Positions 6,714 to 10,357 of a DNA stretch of 10,357 nt are shown piece by piece. The DNA is from Candidatus Nanopelagicales bacterium (GTDB lineage: Bacteria; Actinomycetota; Actinomycetes; S36-B12; UBA10799), in the NCBI GenBank assembly GCA_025455985.1, contig JALOLM010000038.1, positions 1 to 10,357 on the forward strand, read 5' to 3'. How positions within the stretch are numbered: position 1 is the first letter of the stretch; each line of letters opens with the position of its first letter. Position numbers and translations under genes: made by a program. The notes under the pieces are model-generated. The model made no database searches. It was not told the DNA's origin and worked only from the letters and a program-made list of their open reading frames with translations.

Positions 6714-6913
6714 GGCTGGGGCATTCCTGAACGCCACCACGCGCCCGGCCCTGGGCTTGGGGTGCCGCGAAGCGCGGGCCGTGCCCAGTTGGACGTCACC
6801 GGCTCAGCGGGCGACTCGGTGGAGGCGCTGGCCGCAGCAGTCAAGAGGCTGACGACAACCGCGAGTTCCTCATCGCTGGGGTTGCCGTGCACCACCTCGA
6901 ACCGAGTGCTCAC
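6710..6913 (-). CDS. accE: Acyl-CoA carboxylase epsilon subunit
   Basis: This 67-residue protein has the marks of the small actinobacterial epsilon subunit, which binds the beta hexamer and stimulates activity of the alpha-beta complex. It begins with VVHGNPSDEEL (residues 7-17), followed by a short Ala-rich helix (18-30) and a linker. The C-terminus has SNWARPALRG (41-50) and GPGAWWRSG (55-63). This matches the family pattern of an N-terminal GNP..EEL helix and a Trp/Gly-Pro-rich C-terminus. The family is short and poorly conserved, so the call rests on these motifs plus position. GTG 6913 overlaps the pccB stop (GTGA, 6910-6913), and its own stop overlaps the glycosyltransferase start (GTGA, 6710-6713). 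No strong Shine-Dalgarno is seen, so expression probably depends on coupling. The gene order beta-epsilon is the same as in S. coelicolor pccB/pccE and M. tuberculosis accD5/accE5, except that there epsilon often comes first. Confidence 0.85.
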   Translation of the reverse strand: MSTRFEVVHGNPSDEELAVVVSLLTAAASASTESPAEPVTSNWARPALRGTPSPGPGAWWRSGMPQP

Positions 6914-8502
6914 AGGGGAATGTTCCCATGCTTCTTGGGCGGCAGCACCTCACGCTTGGTGCGCAGGGCCCGCAGCGCCTGAACCACCTGGGTGCGGGTC
7001 TCGTGCGGCATGATCACGCGGTCGACATAACCCCGGTCCGCGGCCAGGTACGGGTTGGCCAAGGTGTTGTCGTACTCCTCGATCAGGCGTGCCCGTTCGG
7101 CCTCGGGATCCTTGGCCGCGGCCACCTCTTTGCGGTACAGGATGTTGACCGCACCCTGGGCGCCCATGACCGCGATCTGGCCGGTGGGCCAGGACAACTC
7201 CACGTCCGCGCCGAGGTGCTTGGAACCCATGACGACATACGCCCCGCCGTAGGCCTTGCGGGTGATGATCGTGACCTTCGGAACGGTGGCCTCGCCGTAG
7301 GCGTAGATGAGTTTGGCGCCGCGACGGATGATGCCGTTCCACTCCTGGTCGGTTCCGGGCAGGAAGCCCGGCACGTCGACGAAGGTGATGACGGGGACGT
7401 TGAAGGCGTCGCAGGTGCGCACGAATCGCGAGGCCTTCTCGCTGGCGTCGATGTCCAACGTGCCGGCGAACTGCATGGGCTGGTTCGCGACCACGCCCAC
7501 GGATCGGCCCTCCACCCGGCCGAACCCGATCACCATGTTCGGGGCCCAGAGCGGCTGAACCTCCAGGAACTCCTCATCGTCGAGGACGTGCTCGATCACG
7601 GTCTTGATGTCGTAGGGCTGGTTGGGGGAGTCCGGGATGATCGTGTCGAGTTCGCGGTCGGCGTCGGTGATGCTCAGGTCGGCGGGTGCGTCGAACACCG
7701 GCGCGGGATCCATGTTGTTGCTCGGCAGGTAGCTCAGCAGGCTCTTGACGATGTCGAGCGCGTCCTGCTCGTCGGCACCCATCATGTGGGCTACGCCGGA
7801 CTTGCTGTTGTGGGTGCGCGCGCCACCGAGTTCCTCGAACTCGACATCCTCGCCGGTCACCGTCTTGATGACGTCCGGACCGGTGATGAACATGTGCGAG
7901 GTCTTGTCGACCATGACTGTGAAGTCGGTGATCGCCGGGGAGTAGACCGCCCCTCCGGCGCACGGTCCCATGATCAAGGAGATCTGCGGGACGACCCCCG
8001 AGGCGTGCACGTTGCGCTGGAAGATCTCGCCATAAAGGCCCAGGGAGACGACGCCCTCCTGGATGCGTGCCCCGCCGGAGTCGTTGATCCCGATGACCGG
8101 GACGCCGGTGGCCATGGCCATGTCCATGACCTTCACGATCTTTTCGCCGAAGACCTCGCCGAGTGAGCCACCGAATACTGTGAAGTCCTGGGCGAACACG
8201 CAGACCGGCCGGCCGTCGATCGTGCCGTACCCCGTGACGACGCCGTCGCCGTAAGGGCGGGTCTTCTCCAGGCCGAAGTTGTTCGAGCGGTGCCGGGCCA
8301 ACTCGTCGAGTTCGACGAAAGAACCCTCGTCCATGAGCCACTCGATGCGCTCCCGGGCGGTCATCTTGCCCTTGGCGTGCTGCTTGTCGATTCCGCGTTT
8401 ACCGCCGGCCTCGGAGGCGACTTCCCGGCGAGCCGCCAAGTCGGCCAGTTTCCCAGCGGTTGTGGTGAGGTCCGGAGTCGATTCTGCCGATTGGGCGCTC
8501 AT
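6910..8502 (-). CDS. pccB: Acyl-CoA carboxylase carboxyltransferase (beta) subunit
   Basis: The beta subunit takes the carboxyl group from biotin on AccA and transfers it to acetyl-CoA or propionyl-CoA, giving malonyl- or methylmalonyl-CoA. The 530 residues equal the length I recall for S. coelicolor PccB. Features are TARERIEWLMDEGSF at 48-62, INDSGGARIQEGV at 139-151, the oxyanion-hole GPCAGGAVYSPA at 179-190, DVPGFLPGTDQE at 376-387 and the second oxyanion site AYGGAY at 417-422. The residue after AYGGAY is Val423, where PccB enzymes have the specificity-determining Asp422; this suggests relaxed or acetyl-CoA-directed specificity. The C-terminus KKHGNIPL is typical. The open frame extends upstream to 8691, but the family start is here. 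ATG 8502 has a TAACGT -10 element 7 nt upstream and no Shine-Dalgarno; ATG 8508 is the alternative. It heads the operon pccB-accE-glycosyltransferase. Confidence 0.95.
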   Translation of the reverse strand: MSAQSAESTPDLTTTAGKLADLAARREVASEAGGKRGIDKQHAKGKMTARERIEWLMDEGSFVELDELARHRSNNFGLEKTRPYGDGVVTGYGTIDGRPVCVFAQDFTVFGGSLGEVFGEKIVKVMDMAMATGVPVIGINDSGGARIQEGVVSLGLYGEIFQRNVHASGVVPQISLIMGPCAGGAVYSPAITDFTVMVDKTSHMFITGPDVIKTVTGEDVEFEELGGARTHNSKSGVAHMMGADEQDALDIVKSLLSYLPSNNMDPAPVFDAPADLSITDADRELDTIIPDSPNQPYDIKTVIEHVLDDEEFLEVQPLWAPNMVIGFGRVEGRSVGVVANQPMQFAGTLDIDASEKASRFVRTCDAFNVPVITFVDVPGFLPGTDQEWNGIIRRGAKLIYAYGEATVPKVTIITRKAYGGAYVVMGSKHLGADVELSWPTGQIAVMGAQGAVNILYRKEVAAAKDPEAERARLIEEYDNTLANPYLAADRGYVDRVIMPHETRTQVVQALRALRTKREVLPPKKHGNIPL

Positions 8503-8509
8503 GTTCATC

Positions 8510-8515
8510 ACGTTA
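8510..8515 (-). promoter_or_regulatory. Possible -10 element for leaderless pccB transcript
   Basis: On the minus strand TAACGT (TANNNT) ends 7 nt before ATG 8502, close to the 6-nt geometry seen at accA and maf. No Shine-Dalgarno is present. It lies in the 73-bp gap after the regulator gene (8503-8575), in which no terminator hairpin or other feature was seen. Confidence 0.45.
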
Positions 8516-8575
8516 GCAACGTGTCGCAGGCGCTTCCCCAGCCGGTGAGGCCGACAACGCCCGGATCGCCGGTAT

Positions 8576-9721
8576 TCATAGTGCGAGCCGGTATCCGCGC
8601 TTGACGACTGTCCGGATGAGCCCCGGCGCGTCCAGCGTCTCGCGCAACCGCGACACCGCCACATCCACGGCATGATCCCCACGTGGCCCACCGGGCAGAA
8701 CCGCCTGCAGTGCCGACCTGGACACGATCACGCCCGGTTGTGCCGCCAACAGGTTCATCAGTTCGATCCCTGTCGGCGACAGGGGGATGACCCGAGCGTC
8801 CAGCACGACCGAGGTTCTGCGGATCCGTAACGCGCCGGCCGATGTGACCAGTGCGGGTCGGTCGGCGTAGTGCTGAACCACGGCGCGGGCCAGGCTGCCC
8901 AGACGGCTGCGTTCTGGCAGGATCGCGGGGACGCCGTGCGCAGTCAGCGGCGTGGCGCAGACTGGTCCCACCGCGGCCACAGTCACCCGACCGGCGGTGA
9001 CGTGGGCTGTGAACTGCTGGGCGCGACCGGACTCGGCAAGTACCCGCCACCACGCATCCACCGCAAGCGCCGATGTGAAGCAGACGATGTCGATCCGGCC
9101 GTCTGCAGCGTCTTTGGTCGACTCCCGGACGGCGTCGGGATCGGCTGCCGGCCCCAGTCGGTAGGTGACCAATCCCACGGCATCGCCACCGGCGGACCGC
9201 ACCGCGGTGTCGATCCCGTCTGCCCCGCCGGCATGGTGCTGCACGGCGACCCGTCGGCCCAACAGGTCGTGTTCGAGCAGATGGGCGATGACCTCCTGGG
9301 ACGTCTCGTGGGGCGCGCTCCAATTGGCGCCGAGGCCTGCCGAGCGCACCGCGCCGACGGCCTTCGGCCCGCGAGCCACGATCTGAACCCCGGCCAGCAT
9401 CTGAAGCAGTCGGTGCCCCAGCCCGGCGTAGTCCGCTGCCTCCACCCATCCCCGAAACCCCACGGCCGTGGTCACGACGACAACGTCCGGGGGGTTCAGC
9501 AGCAACTCCCGGGTGGTCCGGATCAACTCCGGATCGCTGGAGCACGGGACCAGGCTGAGCACGGGGGCGTGCACGGTCCGGGCACCACGCCGTTCGAACA
9601 AGGAGCACAGCTGATCTGCGCGCCGGTCGGCGGTCACGAGGACGGTGCAACCGGCCAAGGCCTGTCCGTCGGTCTCCGGCTCTTCTGCGCGAGCGCCTGT
9701 CGTGGGCAGAAGAGCACTCAC
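8576..9721 (-). CDS. nnaR: HemD-like domain fused to OmpR-type winged helix; NnaR-type nitrogen regulator
   Basis: The protein has 381 residues. Residues 22-285 form a uroporphyrinogen-III-synthase-like bilobed domain: GCTVLVTADRRADQLCSLFE at 24-43, PPDVVVVTTAVGFRGW at 77-92, GRRVAVQHHAGG at 155-166 and IDIVCFTSALAVDAWW at 210-225. Residues 292-381 form an OmpR/PhoB winged helix: LSPTGIELMNLLAAQPG (314-330), recognition region VDVAVSRLRETLD (352-364) and the wing TVVKRGYRLAL at the end. This fusion is known from M. smegmatis NnaR and S. coelicolor SCO2958, which work with GlnR to activate nitrate/nitrite assimilation genes. Whether the HemD part is catalytic or senses a tetrapyrrole is open. 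The frame is open far upstream, but GTG 9721 overlaps the methyltransferase stop (GTGA, 9718-9721) and gives the known family length. The neighbouring sirohaem methyltransferase supports a nitrite-reductase cofactor and regulation link. Confidence 0.85.
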   Translation of the reverse strand: MSALLPTTGARAEEPETDGQALAGCTVLVTADRRADQLCSLFERRGARTVHAPVLSLVPCSSDPELIRTTRELLLNPPDVVVVTTAVGFRGWVEAADYAGLGHRLLQMLAGVQIVARGPKAVGAVRSAGLGANWSAPHETSQEVIAHLLEHDLLGRRVAVQHHAGGADGIDTAVRSAGGDAVGLVTYRLGPAADPDAVRESTKDAADGRIDIVCFTSALAVDAWWRVLAESGRAQQFTAHVTAGRVTVAAVGPVCATPLTAHGVPAILPERSRLGSLARAVVQHYADRPALVTSAGALRIRRTSVVLDARVIPLSPTGIELMNLLAAQPGVIVSRSALQAVLPGGPRGDHAVDVAVSRLRETLDAPGLIRTVVKRGYRLAL

Positions 9722-10077
9722 GGCGGCCCGCTCAGGTCGTAACCTGCCAACTCCCCGATCACGATCGTGGCGGGCGCGCACACCGCGCTGCCGGATGCGT
9801 CGCGTAGAACCGTGCGTACGGTCCGCTGCCGTGGGGTTGAACCAGACTCGATGATCGCCACCGGGGTGTCGGGATCGACCCCGGCGGCCAACGCCTGCCC
9901 GACAAGACTGTCCAGTCGGGCGACACCCATCAGGATGACCGCTGTGAGGGCACGATCGCGCAGGCCGGCGAGGACGTGTTCCTGCAGGCCGTCGTGGCCG
10001 GACGACACATGCACCGCAGTGGACACCGCACGGTGAGTCACCGGAATACCCGCAAGTGACGGTGCCGCGAACGCACC
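9718..10077 (-). CDS. Uroporphyrinogen-III C-methyltransferase, C-terminal part only (broken upstream)
   Basis: About 119 residues match the C-terminal half of SUMT/CobA methyltransferases, which use S-adenosylmethionine to methylate uroporphyrinogen III to precorrin-2 on the way to sirohaem and cobalamin. Recognisable segments are AFAAPSLAGIPVTHRAVST, VSSGHD, ILMGVARLDSL, DPDTPVAIIESGSTPRQRTV and the final strand PATIVIGEL. In intact enzymes the AFAAP segment is preceded by VVPGVSS and a further 100 or more residues holding the SAM-binding GxGxG and catalytic region. Here the frame upstream of about 10077 stays open to 10137 but gives unrelated residues (MVERG before AFAAP). The gene is therefore truncated by a rearrangement, or the end of the sequence is a chimeric join. 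The stop at 9718 is coupled (GTGA) to the NnaR-like gene. Confidence 0.85.
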   Translation of the reverse strand, partial: GAFAAPSLAGIPVTHRAVSTAVHVSSGHDGLQEHVLAGLRDRALTAVILMGVARLDSLVGQALAAGVDPDTPVAIIESGSTPRQRTVRTVLRDASGSAVCAPATIVIGELAGYDLSGPP

Positions 10078-10090
10078 TCTTTCGACCATG
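10075..10090. other. Sequence junction: end of methyltransferase homology
   Basis: Minus-strand coding similarity to the methyltransferase stops within these bases, and a plus-strand frame begins at 10088. No target duplication, terminal inverted repeat or transposase is visible at this edge. It marks either a recombination breakpoint or an assembly join. Confidence 0.6.
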
Positions 10091-10357
10091 ACGGCGCAGC
10101 TGGTCGAGGTCCTTTTCAACCACGATGCCGACGACAAGCGCGGCAGCGCTTTGAACCTGCGCGCATCGGTGTCCGCCCCGTTGCCGCTGCCTGAATGGCA
10201 GCTGCGTGCCGACGGCAGCGTGCACCAGGTACCGGCGGCCTATGCCTGCCGCACCCTGGTGCCGCATCTGCTGACGATCGGCGCGCAGATCCGCTGGTTG
10301 GGCACGCCACGCGCGGCGATCGAGGTACGCGCGCTGGTGGCCACCACGGGCGGCGAC
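10088..10357 (+). CDS. Unidentified plus-strand reading frame running off the window end
   Basis: From ATG 10088 the frame is open for 90 codons to the last base without a stop. Third positions are mostly G or C, as expected for real coding sequence. The peptide starts MTAQLVEVLFNHDADDKRGS and continues with PLPLPEWQLR (31-40), AAYACRTLVPHLLTIGAQIRW (50-70) and AIEVRALVATTGGD at the edge. It looks like a beta-rich cytoplasmic protein with no signal peptide. I do not recognise the family. No Shine-Dalgarno precedes the ATG, and the frame is open a little upstream (stop at 10034-10036), so the real gene may start on the far side of the junction. The ATG may then be an internal Met. Codon style (CTG, CGC, GTG, CAG rich) looks somewhat proteobacterial, which is only an impression. 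Confidence 0.45.
   Translation, partial: MTAQLVEVLFNHDADDKRGSALNLRASVSAPLPLPEWQLRADGSVHQVPAAYACRTLVPHLLTIGAQIRWLGTPRAAIEVRALVATTGGD

Noticed and set aside
6714..6740. Nine-residue longer start of the glycosyltransferase
   Set aside because: GTG 6713 gives the usual GT2 N-terminus and a GTGA overlap with accE. The longer start would overlap accE by 31 bp.
6928..8166. 412-residue plus-strand open frame
   Set aside because: Antisense shadow of pccB; long open shadow frames are common at this GC content.
8503..8691. N-terminal extension of the carboxyltransferase
   Set aside because: The residues are Arg/Cys-rich and run into the regulator gene. The family start and 530-residue length fit ATG 8502.
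8576..10267. 563-residue open frame as a single protein
   Set aside because: Only the part from GTG 9721 matches the HemD-winged-helix family. Upstream it runs in the wrong frame through the methyltransferase gene.

Overview
The window reads as high-GC actinobacterial DNA (Actinomycetota). The coding frames have very high GC at third positions and GTG starts are frequent. Several gene starts show leaderless promoter geometry. The gene set (NAD(P)H-quinone dehydrogenase, acyl-CoA carboxylase alpha, Maf, carboxylase beta and epsilon) is a neighbourhood I know from Streptomyces and Mycobacterium. I cannot place the genus.

Layout. Positions 1-218 (+) hold the Lys/Ala/Pro-rich tail of a histone-H1-like protein, which overlaps lpdA by 4 nt. 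lpdA (215-1600, +) is a flavoprotein NAD(P)H-quinone dehydrogenase. It converges, with an 8-bp gap, on a minus-strand operon that starts at 4652: accA (biotin carboxylase plus biotin carrier) followed by a secreted, membrane-anchored protein of unknown function with a Gly/Phe/Asp-rich tail. A 169-bp divergent intergenic region (4653-4821) carries two apparently leaderless promoters, a long imperfect inverted repeat and three 10-bp direct repeats. maf (4822-5454, +) then overlaps, tail to tail, the end of a second minus-strand operon: pccB-like carboxyltransferase (8502-6910), accE epsilon subunit (6913-6710) and a GT2 glycosyltransferase (6713-5409), each junction a 4-nt GTGA overlap. Upstream on the same strand is a HemD-winged-helix fusion regulator of NnaR type (9721-8576), which overlaps by GTGA the end of a uroporphyrinogen-III C-methyltransferase gene. 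That methyltransferase lacks its N-terminal half. Homology stops near 10075-10090, beyond which an unrelated plus-strand reading frame runs off the window end.

How the genes work together. AccA, the beta subunit and AccE together would form an acyl-CoA carboxylase that makes malonyl-CoA and/or methylmalonyl-CoA for lipid synthesis. The beta subunit has Val where propionyl-CoA-specific enzymes have Asp, so acetyl-CoA use is plausible. Maf, the glycosyltransferase and the secreted protein point to cell-envelope and housekeeping roles. The methyltransferase and NnaR-like pair belongs to sirohaem supply and nitrate/nitrite assimilation control.

No tRNA, rRNA, CRISPR array, transposase or convincing intrinsic terminator was seen. 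No stretch above 300 bases lacks a gene. I did not find a clearly new multi-gene system. The best leads are the dyad element between accA and maf, the coupling of a glycosyltransferase to the carboxylase genes, the Val substitution in the carboxyltransferase, and the broken methyltransferase end.
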